Position numbers and translations under genes: made by a program. This document shows, in pieces, positions 35,197 to 44,294 of a stretch of 64,000 nt of DNA; position 1 is the first letter of the stretch; each line of letters starts with the position of its first letter. The DNA lies in NCBI RefSeq assembly GCF_007997075.1, contig NZ_VORS01000004.1, positions 274,734 to 338,733 of the forward strand, read 5' to 3'. The notes beneath the pieces are model-generated. The model saw nothing but the letters and a program-made list of their open reading frames with translations, had not been told where the DNA came from and did no database searches. This stretch comes from Polaribacter sp. IC073. GTDB lineage: Bacteria; Bacteroidota; Bacteroidia; Flavobacteriales; Flavobacteriaceae.

Positions 35197-35229
35197 AAAA
35201 GCGAATGAATAAACTGCTGTTAATTTGTA

Positions 35230-35664
35230 CTATTTTAAAATTCCGTCTGGAATACATTTTTTAGCATACCAATATAGAAAAAGAGAAAATAGCGGAATTA
35301 TGACCAACATTACATATTCAAAATAGCCATACAATTCTTTTCCTGGATTTATAAACAGGTTGTAAATTGTTTGAATAGCTACTGCAATTAAACCTATAAG
35401 TAGCAATGTTTTTGCTTCTTTTTTTCTCAACAATAATAAAATACACCCTAAGAGAGAAGAAAAGACTGCAATTGCAAAAATGGCTGTCACCCAAGAAGGT
35501 AGGTTAAATATAATTTCTAATTGTTCTTGCGAGTACATCGTTTTAAAACGTGCTGTTTTATAAGTCTGATTTAAATAACCATCTACACCCATTACATTCC
35601 ATATAAGTCCCGTAATTCCGATAACCCAAAAGGCAATACTGGGTTTAGTTGTATCTGTTGTCAT
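35230..35664 (-). CDS. Four-helix membrane protein, family not recognised
   Basis: 144 residues from ATG 35664 (MTTDTTKPSIAFW); the frame opens 13 codons earlier, partly overlapping the region after the TolC gene, and the shorter start places the first helix near the N-terminus as usual. Four membrane segments (about 9-24, 53-75, 83-101 and 112-130) and an external loop with the pattern GVDGYLNQTYKTARFKTMYS are visible. It follows the TolC-like gene by 44 bases on the same strand, so it may be the last gene of the export operon, but its role is unknown. Confidence 0.65.
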   Translation of the reverse strand: MTTDTTKPSIAFWVIGITGLIWNVMGVDGYLNQTYKTARFKTMYSQEQLEIIFNLPSWVTAIFAIAVFSSLLGCILLLLRKKEAKTLLLIGLIAVAIQTIYNLFINPGKELYGYFEYVMLVIIPLFSLFLYWYAKKCIPDGILK

Positions 35665-35708
35665 GATAATAGTAGGATTGTTTTGCATAAATATACGAAA
35701 CAAATAAT

Positions 35709-37109
35709 TTATTCAGAAAAAGAAATAACAGCTTCTTTAAATAAATTTGCTTTTGCTTTAAAGAAAGAGTTTTCTAAACCAATTGCTTTTAATCTAGAAT
35801 CGATGTATTTTTCTTCTCTATAATTTACCAAAAATAAAGAGCTTTCGCCTAAGAAAAATTTACGTTCTTCAGCTTTTAGTAAAATATCATAATCTCTTAC
35901 TATTTTAAAAGTGAAGTCATTTTGTAAAATATAAGAAGCTAATTCTTGCTGTATGGCGTTTATTTTATTTCTGATGACTACTTTTGTTGCGTTATTTTCT
36001 AACCTTTTATCTTGTAACTTTATTTTTGCCAACTTTAAATCTCCTCTTTCTTTTCTTATAAATAAAGGCATGCTAAAATTAATTCCTGCTTTATAATTGT
36101 TGTTGTTGAAAGCATTTATTTGATCTCCTTTTGAAGAAATAAAATGATACTGAACATCAATTTTTGGTAATAGATTATTCTCTTTTAGACGTTTTTCTTC
36201 ATTTAAACTTTTAATTTTAAAACCTAAAGATTTTATTTTTGGGTGATTTTCAATGTCAAAATTTTTAGTATTAAAAAGTGCAATATTAAACGTTCTGTCA
36301 ATATGAATAACGGTTTCTATATCTGGAATGATGTTTTCTTTTAATTCGATAGGAGTATTTTCATTCAACCATAAAAAATTAGACAATTCTAAGGATGATT
36401 TTACCAATTTAATTTTAGATTTTTCTAAATTTAACTTTCGGATATTTAAAATAATTCCTGCTTCAAGTGTATCTATTGCAGGTTTTTCGCCTTCTTTAAA
36501 AGCTCTTTTCGTTCCATTAAAACGGACTTTAGCATTGTTTAAAAAGGATTCATAAACTAGTTTTTCTTTATATGTTTTCAACCAGTTAAAGTAAGTTAAA
36601 GAAGCATCGTATAAAATTGTATTCACCAATATTTGTTGGTCTTCTTTTGCCTGATTAAGAAAGAACTTTGCTTGTTTTAAAGATGCCATTCTTTGGTTAT
36701 TTAAGAATCCTTTTGCTAAAGAAACTGAAACACCAGCACTATACAAACCGTCTAAAGGAACTTTATTTTCAGGGTTTAAGTAAACGCCATCATTTTGTTC
36801 AAAATTTGCTTTGAACTCGACGCCATACCAAGTAGGAATTTTAAAGGCACCGTTTAATTTGTTATAATATTCTTTTTCTTTAAAGAGTTTTTTATCAAAA
36901 TCTATTTCAATTTTAGGATCAAAAGCACCTCTTGCTTTTAATAGTTTCGCTTCACTATTATTAATTACAAGATTTGCCTGTTTTACAATAGGATGGTAAT
37001 TCTTTACGAAACCTAAAAATTCAGGTAAAGTTAGAATATCGCCTACTTTTTCTTGTGCATTTTGCTGCCAAAAAATCAATAAGAAGAATACAATTAGCTG
37101 TTTTTTCAT
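35709..37109 (-). CDS. TolC-family outer membrane efflux protein
   Basis: 466 residues with a Sec signal peptide (MKKQLIVFFLLIFWQQNAQ). Long heptad-like helices alternate with short beta segments in two repeats, as in TolC channels: LPEFLGFVKNYHPIVKQANL near 28-47, and a second-repeat start ENHPKIKSLGFKIKSL near 290. It should form a trimeric outer-membrane duct with a periplasmic helical barrel. It starts 4 nt after the HlyD-like gene, and with the ABC protein forms a complete tripartite export operon. It could also serve the MacAB-like pump at 24486-28791, which lacks its own duct. Confidence 0.88.
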   Translation of the reverse strand: MKKQLIVFFLLIFWQQNAQEKVGDILTLPEFLGFVKNYHPIVKQANLVINNSEAKLLKARGAFDPKIEIDFDKKLFKEKEYYNKLNGAFKIPTWYGVEFKANFEQNDGVYLNPENKVPLDGLYSAGVSVSLAKGFLNNQRMASLKQAKFFLNQAKEDQQILVNTILYDASLTYFNWLKTYKEKLVYESFLNNAKVRFNGTKRAFKEGEKPAIDTLEAGIILNIRKLNLEKSKIKLVKSSLELSNFLWLNENTPIELKENIIPDIETVIHIDRTFNIALFNTKNFDIENHPKIKSLGFKIKSLNEEKRLKENNLLPKIDVQYHFISSKGDQINAFNNNNYKAGINFSMPLFIRKERGDLKLAKIKLQDKRLENNATKVVIRNKINAIQQELASYILQNDFTFKIVRDYDILLKAEERKFFLGESSLFLVNYREEKYIDSRLKAIGLENSFFKAKANLFKEAVISFSE

Positions 37110-37113
37110 ATGA

Positions 37114-38472
37114 TTATTTTTTGGTGTCAGATTTTTCTCTTTTACTTCCTTCTGGTTGGTAATAGTTAGGAGGAAAACTGTTTAATTGTCTCCATAATTC
37201 AAACCAAATAGGAACCTCTTCTAAAAGTGCAATTGTTTTTGCACCAGAACCTACTCTAATTGCTGCTGGCCACGTATTATCTGTTTCATCTGGCGCTAAT
37301 AAAATCCTGTATTTTCCATTATTACTTATAAAGTTTTCAATAGCAACTACTTTTGCGCCATACGTTCCGTAAGAAGCATTTGGCCAACCAGAGAAAACAA
37401 TTGCTGGCCAACCATCAAACTGAACACGTACTTTTTCGCCAATATGCAATAGTGGTAAATCTATAGGTCTTACATAGGTTTCTACTGCTAAATCATATTT
37501 CTCTGGCATAATACCAACCAAAGATTCTCCTTCTTTAAAAGTTCCCCCAATTCCGTCTTTTATAGCTTTATTTATAGAGCCATTTTGAGGCGAAGTAACA
37601 TATAAAAGGCTGTTTCTAATTTTATAATTACTATTATTATTTTCTAATTTAGATACTTGTGCTTTTGCATCAAAACCGTTAGACTTTGCAGTGTACATGT
37701 TGCTTTGTGCTTTTGAAATTTTATCAGTAAATGTTGCGCCAATTCTTGTCAATTCTAATTCAGAATTTAAAATTTCATTCTTACTCGCTAACAGTTTGTT
37801 CTCTTGTGCAATTAATTTAGACTGGGTTTCTTGCAGTTTTAAACGTTTCTGCTCCACATCTACCACTGCTTTTAAACCTTCCTTTTGAAGTGTTGCGGTT
37901 CTATTAAATTGTTTTTCTGCGATTTTTAAGTTTGTTTTAGCAGCTTCAAAATGAATGCTATCACTTTTAGCCTTTAACTTAGATTGCAGTAATTTATTTT
38001 TAGATTGTGCTATTTTTAAGCCACGTTCTTGTTTGAGTGCTTGCACTTGTCTTTCTAAAGCTTGCACTTTTCCTTGATATGCACTTACGGAAGATGACTT
38101 TGCACTAATTTGCTCGTTTGTCCTTTCAATTAAACGCTTGTCAAAATAATCGCTTTTTACTTCAGAAATTCTAAGAATAGTATCCCCTTTTTTTACATAA
38201 TCTCCTTCTTTTACAAACCATTGTTCAATTCTACCAGGAATTCGAGATTGTATTGTTTGTGGTCTTTGATCTGGGGTTAAAGTAGTAACTAAACCTTTGC
38301 CTGTAATATTCTGAGTCCAAGGTAAAAAAAGAAGAATAAAACCTAAAATGGCAAAAACGAATAAGAATTTATTCAACGCTTTATAATAATCTTTATTAAA
38401 AATCTCTTTACCCGATTCAAATGTTGTTAAATCTATTTTTTTATTTAATTGATTGTTAGAAATATTTAACAT
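37114..38472 (-). CDS. HlyD-family membrane fusion protein
   Basis: 452 residues with one membrane helix (about 31-48, FLFVFAILGFILLFLPW), a lipoyl half-motif (RIEQWFVKEGDYVKKGDTIL near 80-99), a long coiled-coil hairpin of about 170 residues rich in Lys, Gln and Ala (about 115-285), the second lipoyl half and a C-terminal beta-barrel. The long hairpin is the type I-secretion/HlyD style rather than the short MacA style. It bridges the ABC protein and the TolC-like duct. The gene lies 5 nt after the ABC gene and 4 nt before the TolC gene. Confidence 0.9.
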   Translation of the reverse strand: MLNISNNQLNKKIDLTTFESGKEIFNKDYYKALNKFLFVFAILGFILLFLPWTQNITGKGLVTTLTPDQRPQTIQSRIPGRIEQWFVKEGDYVKKGDTILRISEVKSDYFDKRLIERTNEQISAKSSSVSAYQGKVQALERQVQALKQERGLKIAQSKNKLLQSKLKAKSDSIHFEAAKTNLKIAEKQFNRTATLQKEGLKAVVDVEQKRLKLQETQSKLIAQENKLLASKNEILNSELELTRIGATFTDKISKAQSNMYTAKSNGFDAKAQVSKLENNNSNYKIRNSLLYVTSPQNGSINKAIKDGIGGTFKEGESLVGIMPEKYDLAVETYVRPIDLPLLHIGEKVRVQFDGWPAIVFSGWPNASYGTYGAKVVAIENFISNNGKYRILLAPDETDNTWPAAIRVGSGAKTIALLEEVPIWFELWRQLNSFPPNYYQPEGSKREKSDTKK

Positions 38473-38477
38473 AGTTC

Positions 38478-40142
38478 TTAATTTATAGATTTAATTTCCC
38501 CTTTTTCTAAGGTAATTATTTGGTTACATTGTGTTCTCCAACTTTTTTTACTACTCACAACAATTAATGCCCAAGGTCTTTTGGCATCTGTTAAGTAACT
38601 AATAACTCTTAAAGTTTCCTCTAAGTTAAATTGATCTAGCGGATCTTCTAAAATCATAATTTTTGGCTGTTTAATAATTGCTCTTGCTAAAATTATTTTC
38701 TTTGCAATGCTGTAAGACATTTGTTTTCCTTCAGGATATAGAACTGTTTCTAAGCCGTTTGGCTGTTCTTTTAGAAACTGAGTTAAACCTACAACCCCTA
38801 ATACTTCATAAATAACACTATCTTCTATAGCTTTGTTCCCAAAAACTAGATTGTCTCTAATACTTCCTTCAAAAGGGGTTTCATCGGAAAGAGATAAACC
38901 TAATTGAGAGCGGTAATGGTTTAAATGAAGACTTGTTAAAGAGAGATTATTGATGTAAATATTTCCAGAGATTGGTTCTATAATTCCAGAAATTAATCGT
39001 AATAATGTAGATTTTCCGGCACCACTTTCTCCCAATATTAAAATTCTACTTTTAGGCTTTAGTGTTATAGAAATTTTTTTAAGTATGTGTTTTTCTCTAT
39101 TTTGAACGCCATAAGAAACATCTTCTAACTCTACGGTTAAGCCCTCCTTAAATAATGGTTTTTCACCTTCTTGCGCTTCCAGTTCTTTATCAACAACTTG
39201 CCCTAATTTTTCTATAGATGTTAACACATCATAAAAAGACTCTAAACCAATAATTAGTTTTTCTACAGATTGAATAATTAATAAAATTATAATTTCTGCA
39301 GCAACAAATTGTCCAATATTCATTTCTTGATTTAAGACCAAAGCACCACCAATTAATAATAAACTTGCAGTTGCTATTACTTTAAAACCAATCATTTGAC
39401 TAAATTGTAAAATGAGTATTTTAAAATGATTTTCTCTTGCTTTTAAATATTTACTTACTAGAACGTCATTTTTTTGAAGCGCCAAATGGGTGTTTCCAGA
39501 TAATTTAAAACTGACAACAGTTCTTGCAACTTCCTGAATCCAATGTGCAACTTTGTATTTCATTTTAGATTCTACGAGGCTTGTTTCTAATCCTTTTTTG
39601 GCTGTAAATTTAAAAACGATGTATATTAAAAGAAGTAAAAGAATTCCAAAAATGATAAAAAATGAATGATAAAAGGATAATAAAATTAAAGCAAATATAA
39701 TTTGTAACAATGCTGTTGGTACATCAATTAAAATTTTAGACAACCCTTTTTGAATGTTTAAGGTATCAAAAAAACGATTTGCTAATTCTGGTGGATAGTA
39801 GTTGCGCAATTCGTTCATTTTTATCTTCGGAAAGCGATAGCTCAACTCAAAAGAAGCTCTTACAAAAATTCTTTGCTGAATGGTTTCTATAATTCGCAAT
39901 TGCATTAATTGTAAAGCTCCAGAAAAAAGAACACCAATAGTTACTACAATAACTAAAACTACCCAAGAAGTTGAAATTTGTGCTCCTTGAATTAAATTTA
40001 TAATCGCTTGTATACCTAAGGGCAAGGTTAAGGCGACAATTCCTCCAAAAACGGCATAATAGAATATCTGAATGATGTCTCTTCTTTCTAATTCTAAAAG
40101 CCCTACAAAGCGTTTCCAGGGTGTGAACTTTTTATTTTTCAT
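38478..40142 (-). CDS. ABC exporter (membrane plus ATPase domain) with degenerate ATPase motifs
   Basis: 554 residues: six membrane helices (about 26-310) of an ABC type I exporter, without the N-terminal peptidase domain of bacteriocin exporters, then a nucleotide-binding domain. Walker A GESGAGKST (371-379) is canonical. The rest is not: the Q-loop reads LSLSD with Ser419 for Gln; the signature LSGGQ reads MSYSI (475-479); Walker B ends IMILED (495-500), with the usual Asp-Glu order reversed; and the H-loop region reads VVSSKK (528-533) with no His. ATP binding is therefore plausible, hydrolysis doubtful. It is the first structural gene of the operon, 2 nt after the TetR gene, and precedes HlyD and TolC partners. 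Confidence 0.88.
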   Translation of the reverse strand: MKNKKFTPWKRFVGLLELERRDIIQIFYYAVFGGIVALTLPLGIQAIINLIQGAQISTSWVVLVIVVTIGVLFSGALQLMQLRIIETIQQRIFVRASFELSYRFPKIKMNELRNYYPPELANRFFDTLNIQKGLSKILIDVPTALLQIIFALILLSFYHSFFIIFGILLLLLIYIVFKFTAKKGLETSLVESKMKYKVAHWIQEVARTVVSFKLSGNTHLALQKNDVLVSKYLKARENHFKILILQFSQMIGFKVIATASLLLIGGALVLNQEMNIGQFVAAEIIILLIIQSVEKLIIGLESFYDVLTSIEKLGQVVDKELEAQEGEKPLFKEGLTVELEDVSYGVQNREKHILKKISITLKPKSRILILGESGAGKSTLLRLISGIIEPISGNIYINNLSLTSLHLNHYRSQLGLSLSDETPFEGSIRDNLVFGNKAIEDSVIYEVLGVVGLTQFLKEQPNGLETVLYPEGKQMSYSIAKKIILARAIIKQPKIMILEDPLDQFNLEETLRVISYLTDAKRPWALIVVSSKKSWRTQCNQIITLEKGEIKSIN

Positions 40143-40144
40143 AA

Positions 40145-40816
40145 TTATTTTAACGTGTTTTCAACAAGTTGAATAAAGAAGTTTGTAGGTGTTTTACCAT
40201 TTTTACAATTGGTTATAGAAGGAAAGTGTTCTTTTAAAAAATGCTGATGCAAACTACCTTCTAAAATACTACTTGCCAAACTTAAAGCAAACTCGTATTC
40301 TGGCTTAACAGCTAAAATCATTTCTTCTAACCTTGTTATTAATCGTTTATAAATTTCAAAATAACCGTCATTATTTTCTTTGTCGACTTCTTTTGTTAAG
40401 AAAGATTTAGAATTTTCATTTACAATTATTTTGCATAGAATGGCTTCATTAATATGTGAGAAATTGCTGTCTATTGCTACCGTTTTTGTAAGAATAGAAA
40501 TTGCTTTTTCTAATTTCGATTTTGCATCTAAAATACTAAACGTTTCAATAACCAATTGGTATTCTAACCAAGCCCAATACCATGAAGATAAATATAAAAG
40601 GAGTTTGTGTTTACTTTCAAAATACCTATAAATAGAGCTTTCATTAGAACCAATTTTAGTTCCTAGTTTTTTAAAAGTGAAATGATCAAAACCTATCTCA
40701 TCTATTAATAAAATACTATTCTCAACAATTCTTTTTCCTAAATCTGACGTTTCTGGGTCTTTTATAAAAACCTGATGTGGTACAGCAATTTTTAAAACAG
40801 ATAATAAATTCTTCAT
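40145..40816 (-). CDS. TetR/AcrR-family transcriptional regulator
   Basis: 223 residues. The N-terminal helix-turn-helix (about 25-75) has the typical ending NESSIYRYFESKHKLLLYL (58-76); the C-terminal ligand-binding domain is all-helical and specific to this protein. It is the first gene of the export operon (ABC gene 2 nt downstream) and so probably an autorepressor of the pump. A 17-bp perfect palindrome just upstream of its promoter box (40841-40857) is the obvious operator. Confidence 0.9.
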   Translation of the reverse strand: MKNLLSVLKIAVPHQVFIKDPETSDLGKRIVENSILLIDEIGFDHFTFKKLGTKIGSNESSIYRYFESKHKLLLYLSSWYWAWLEYQLVIETFSILDAKSKLEKAISILTKTVAIDSNFSHINEAILCKIIVNENSKSFLTKEVDKENNDGYFEIYKRLITRLEEMILAVKPEYEFALSLASSILEGSLHQHFLKEHFPSITNCKNGKTPTNFFIQLVENTLK

Positions 40817-40834
40817 ATTAAGTTTTTATGGTTG

Positions 40835-40857
40835 CAAATGTAATAGTATTACTATTA
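40835..40857 (-). promoter_or_regulatory. Promoter box with TetR operator-like palindrome
   Basis: On the minus strand, TACATTTG (40842-40835) matches the -7 consensus, 18 bases before the ATG. Overlapping and upstream of it is TAATAGTATTACTATTA (40841-40857), a perfect palindrome with 8-base arms and a one-base centre, placed where a bound repressor would block polymerase. A second inverted repeat, TTGATAG-N8-CTATCAA, lies at 40892-40913. Confidence 0.65.
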
Positions 40858-40937
40858 TAAAAGAATATTTTACTTGTAATTTATTATTATTTTGATAGAT
40901 ACATCACTATCAATACAAATTATTGTTTATAAATTTG

Positions 40938-40945
40938 TATATTTG
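40938..40945 (+). promoter_or_regulatory. -7 promoter box TATATTTG before the cold-shock gene
   Basis: Exact TAnnTTTG match; start near 40951 gives a leader of roughly 105 bases before the ATG at 41058. A long 5' leader is a common feature of cold-shock genes. Confidence 0.5.
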
Positions 40946-41057
40946 CACGCTAAGACAGAATACACTTCGATTATTCCACAAGTTAATTTGATTTTGAATT
41001 TATTTGTTTAGTATTTTATCTTTTCAGAAATAACAATTTAAAACCAGTAGTATTTTA

Positions 41058-41510
41058 ATGGCAAAATCGCAGCAAACATTTAGTAAAAGTGAAAAAGAAA
41101 AGAAACGTTTAAAGAAACGTCAAGACAAGCAAAAGAAAATGGACGCAAGAAAAGCGGACAAAGACGAAAATGGATCAACAGGAATCCAATTTGCTTATGT
41201 AGATCATAATGGAAATTTAACAGATACTCCACCAGATCCAGAATTAAAAGTAGAATACGAATTAGAAGATATTCAGATTTCTGTAACTAAAAAAGAAGAT
41301 CTACCAGAAGAAGATCCTGTTAGAAAAGGTAAAGTTTCCTTTTTTGACTCTTCTAAAGGTTTTGGTTTCATTATAGATATGGAGAATAACGAAAAATATT
41401 TTACGCACGTTAGTGGTTTAATAGATGATATTGCAGAAAACGATAAAGTTTCTTTCGAACTAGAAAGAGGAATGCGTGGTATGAATGCAGTAAAAGTTAC
41501 TAAGATTTAA
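41058..41510 (+). CDS. Cold-shock-domain RNA-binding protein with basic N-terminal extension
   Basis: 150 residues. The first 35 residues are extremely Lys/Arg-rich (KEKKRLKKRQDKQKK), 40-85 is an acidic linker, and 88-150 is an OB-fold cold-shock domain with RNP1 KGFGFI (100-105) and RNP2 YFTHVS (114-119). Ordinary Csp proteins are about 65-70 residues, so this is an extended form, common in Bacteroidetes. It should bind single-stranded RNA or DNA and act as an RNA chaperone. A single gene, divergent from tetR and ended by the terminator at 41531. Confidence 0.92.
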   Translation: MAKSQQTFSKSEKEKKRLKKRQDKQKKMDARKADKDENGSTGIQFAYVDHNGNLTDTPPDPELKVEYELEDIQISVTKKEDLPEEDPVRKGKVSFFDSSKGFGFIIDMENNEKYFTHVSGLIDDIAENDKVSFELERGMRGMNAVKVTKI

Positions 41511-41530
41511 TTCTTTATTAAAAAATATTT

Positions 41531-41565
41531 AAAGCCTTTTCAGTAAAATGAAAAGGCTTTTTTTA
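41531..41565 (+). terminator. Rho-independent terminator after the cold-shock gene
   Basis: A 12-bp perfect stem (AAAGCCTTTTCA, 41531-41542, with 41549-41560) and six-base loop, followed by TTTT. Confidence 0.92.
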
Positions 41566-41665
41566 TGTTTAAATTTCAATCGTTTTCGTAATTACAAGTT
41601 AAATAATAATAAAGAATCTTAATTTTTAATTTTATTTGTAATTATCAATAAAATTATAATATTTA

Positions 41666-44194
41666 ATGAAATTTTTCCTTAGAAACCTTTCACTCCTGTT
41701 CATTCTTTCCCTTCAAAGTATGTCTGCCCAATTAACAGGTAAAGTTGTAGACAAACAAGACAACTATCCGCTAGAATACGCAAGTGTTGCAATTTATAAA
41801 ACCATAAATAACAAATTAGTTATAGGTGCTGTAACAGATAAGGATGGTAATTTTTCAATTGCAGATATAAAACCAGGAAACTATTATTTAGCAGCTTCTT
41901 TTTTAGGATATCAAGTAAATAAAATCCCTTCAATTATTATTAATAAAAAAGGAGAAAAGAAAGATTTCGGAATTTTGAAATTAGTTTTGGGTACCGGTAA
42001 TCGATTGAATGAAATTGTTATAAAGTCAGAAAAACAAACGGTTTCTCATAAAATTGATAGACAAGTTTTTGATACAAAAAAATACCAAAGCACCGTTGGT
42101 GGAAATGCAGTAGACGTAGTTAAGAATTTACCTTCTATAACTGTAGATGGTTTAGGAGATATTAGTGTAAGAGGTAGTAAAGGTTTTACAGTTTTAATCA
42201 ACGGAAAACCAACACAAGGAGATGCTAATGTCATTTTAGCACAATTACCTGCTAATGCTTTAGAAAGTGTTGAGTTAATTACAGCGCCTTCTGCAAAATA
42301 CGATCCTGAAGGAAAAGGAGGTATCTTAAATATTATCACTAAAAAAGGGGCTATTAACGGAACTTTTGCGCAAGTAAATGTTCGTGGCGGATTTCCATCT
42401 ATAGAAGAATATGACACTAAAGTTGCTGCACAAAGATACGGAATTGATGCAACTGTAAACAAAAGAACAGATAATTGGAATATTTCTGTAGGTGCTAGTT
42501 ACCAAAGAAATGACAAAGCAGGTAGAAGAGAAGGTGAGATGTTTATTGTAAATACACCAGAAAATAAAACAACTTTTTTACCTTCGGATGGTGAACGTAG
42601 TTTTGATGAAGTTACTTATAACGGACGTTTTAACGTAGATTATACGCCAAATAAATCTGATAGTTATTCGGTAGGGCTTTATGCAGGAAAACGTACCAAA
42701 GAACGTTTAGCAGATATTGTATATGGTGATAACCATGCTGTTTCGCCAATTGGAAGTGATAACCGCCAATATACATTTGCATATTACAACCACAATTTAA
42801 GAATTAGAAAAGGAGACTTTGCTTTGGGTAGTTTTGATTATGCTCATAAATTTGATAATGAGTCAAAAATTTCTACATCAATTTTATATGAATATACTTT
42901 TTTAGGAGGACCTACAGAGAACTTCAACTTAGGACATCCTGATAATAGCATTGAGTATCAAAAAGAATATAATACGAATGACAATCCTTTATACGGAACA
43001 CGTTTTAATTTAGATTATCAATGGAAACCTTTTTCTTTTGGGACCTTAGAAACAGGTTATCAATACAGAGACTTAGACCATACAGGTGAGTTTGTATATG
43101 AAAGAGATAACGGGTTAGGTAAAGAAATCGTTAAAGAGTTTTCTAGTGATGTAAGCTTAAAAAGAACCATTCATTCTGGTTATGTGCAAGTAACAGGTTC
43201 TAAAAGTAAATGGGATTATGCGGCCGGAGTCCGTTTAGAGTCTATGAATCGAGTATATAAAGAGGCATTACAGAGTGAAACTGTTGAAAAAGTATATGAT
43301 TACAATTTTGTAAAGTTATTTCCGTCAGCATCTTTACAGTATAAGATTAATGATAAAACGAATATAAAAACGGCTTATAGTAAAAGAGTGGAAAGAACTA
43401 CCTCTTTTAAAATGAACAGTTTTGCAGAACGTGAACATTCTGAAGTTTTTGAACAAGGAGATAATACATTATCTCCAGAATTTATCGATTTAGTGGAATT
43501 AGGAATTACTAAAAAACTAAAAAGAGGAAATTCTGTGTATGCAACTGCTTATTTTAGACATGTAGATAATGTTATTAACCGTGTAAATACCTTGGCTTAT
43601 GAGCAAAGTGGCGCAATAATAGACAGTGTTATTAATAGAGTGTACTCTAATGTTGGTAAAAGTAACGCTATTGGTTTAGAGGTTGGAGCTACTATTAAGC
43701 CAACTGAAAACTGGACCAATTCTTTAGGAGTAAATGTGTATAATTATGCAATTGATGGAGTTTTAAATTTTAAACACAGAGACGGAAATGAAAGAAGTTA
43801 TGATATTAATTCGAAATCAACTATTTATTCTTTTAACGTAAATTCTACGTATAATTTCTGGGAAAATGCCTCTTTACAATTTACCTTTAATTACTTGTCT
43901 GATAGAAATACAGCAATGGGTGAAGATTCTCGTTTTTACTCACCAAACTTAACATTTAGAAAAAAGTTTATGGATGATCGATTAACAGCTACTTTACAAT
44001 GGCAAAATATAGATATGGGGTTATTAAGTACCAACGAACAAAGTATTACAACATCTAGTCCAAATTTATTTTATACAAGTACAAACTATAAATATGAAGT
44101 AGATATGGTTTCTTTAAATTTATCTTACACTTTTAATGCAGCTAAAAATAAATCGAAATTTATTGATAGTGAATTTGGAAAGGAAGAGTTTTAG
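41666..44194 (+). CDS. TonB-dependent receptor-like outer membrane beta-barrel protein
   Basis: 842 residues. A signal peptide (1-21, ending SMSAQ) is followed by a CarboxypepD_reg-like beta-sandwich (about 22-105: LTGKVVDKQDNYPLEYASV and TDKDGNFSIADIKPGNYYL), a plug domain (about 125-225) and a C-terminal barrel to residue 842, ending in alternating aromatic and polar residues and a short SEFGKEEF tail. Such proteins take up siderophores, peptides or glycans across the outer membrane with TonB energy. No SusD-like partner or iron regulator is adjacent, so the substrate is unknown. A single transcription unit. Confidence 0.9.
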   Translation: MKFFLRNLSLLFILSLQSMSAQLTGKVVDKQDNYPLEYASVAIYKTINNKLVIGAVTDKDGNFSIADIKPGNYYLAASFLGYQVNKIPSIIINKKGEKKDFGILKLVLGTGNRLNEIVIKSEKQTVSHKIDRQVFDTKKYQSTVGGNAVDVVKNLPSITVDGLGDISVRGSKGFTVLINGKPTQGDANVILAQLPANALESVELITAPSAKYDPEGKGGILNIITKKGAINGTFAQVNVRGGFPSIEEYDTKVAAQRYGIDATVNKRTDNWNISVGASYQRNDKAGRREGEMFIVNTPENKTTFLPSDGERSFDEVTYNGRFNVDYTPNKSDSYSVGLYAGKRTKERLADIVYGDNHAVSPIGSDNRQYTFAYYNHNLRIRKGDFALGSFDYAHKFDNESKISTSILYEYTFLGGPTENFNLGHPDNSIEYQKEYNTNDNPLYGTRFNLDYQWKPFSFGTLETGYQYRDLDHTGEFVYERDNGLGKEIVKEFSSDVSLKRTIHSGYVQVTGSKSKWDYAAGVRLESMNRVYKEALQSETVEKVYDYNFVKLFPSASLQYKINDKTNIKTAYSKRVERTTSFKMNSFAEREHSEVFEQGDNTLSPEFIDLVELGITKKLKRGNSVYATAYFRHVDNVINRVNTLAYEQSGAIIDSVINRVYSNVGKSNAIGLEVGATIKPTENWTNSLGVNVYNYAIDGVLNFKHRDGNERSYDINSKSTIYSFNVNSTYNFWENASLQFTFNYLSDRNTAMGEDSRFYSPNLTFRKKFMDDRLTATLQWQNIDMGLLSTNEQSITTSSPNLFYTSTNYKYEVDMVSLNLSYTFNAAKNKSKFIDSEFGKEEF

Positions 44195-44213
44195 AAAACA
44201 ATTTTTATAGCAT

Positions 44214-44252
44214 AAAAAAAAACCTTTAAGTTTTGAAACTTGAAGGTTTTTT
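44214..44252. terminator. Bidirectional terminator between the TonB receptor and aroB
   Basis: The stem AACCTT-T-AAGTTT pairs with AAACTT-G-AAGGTT (about 44221-44248) with one T-G pair. It is flanked by an A-run and a T-run, so it can serve both convergent genes. Confidence 0.85.
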
Positions 44253-44294
44253 TATCTTGGTTCTTGTATCTAAAAGCAAAGCAATCTAAAAATC

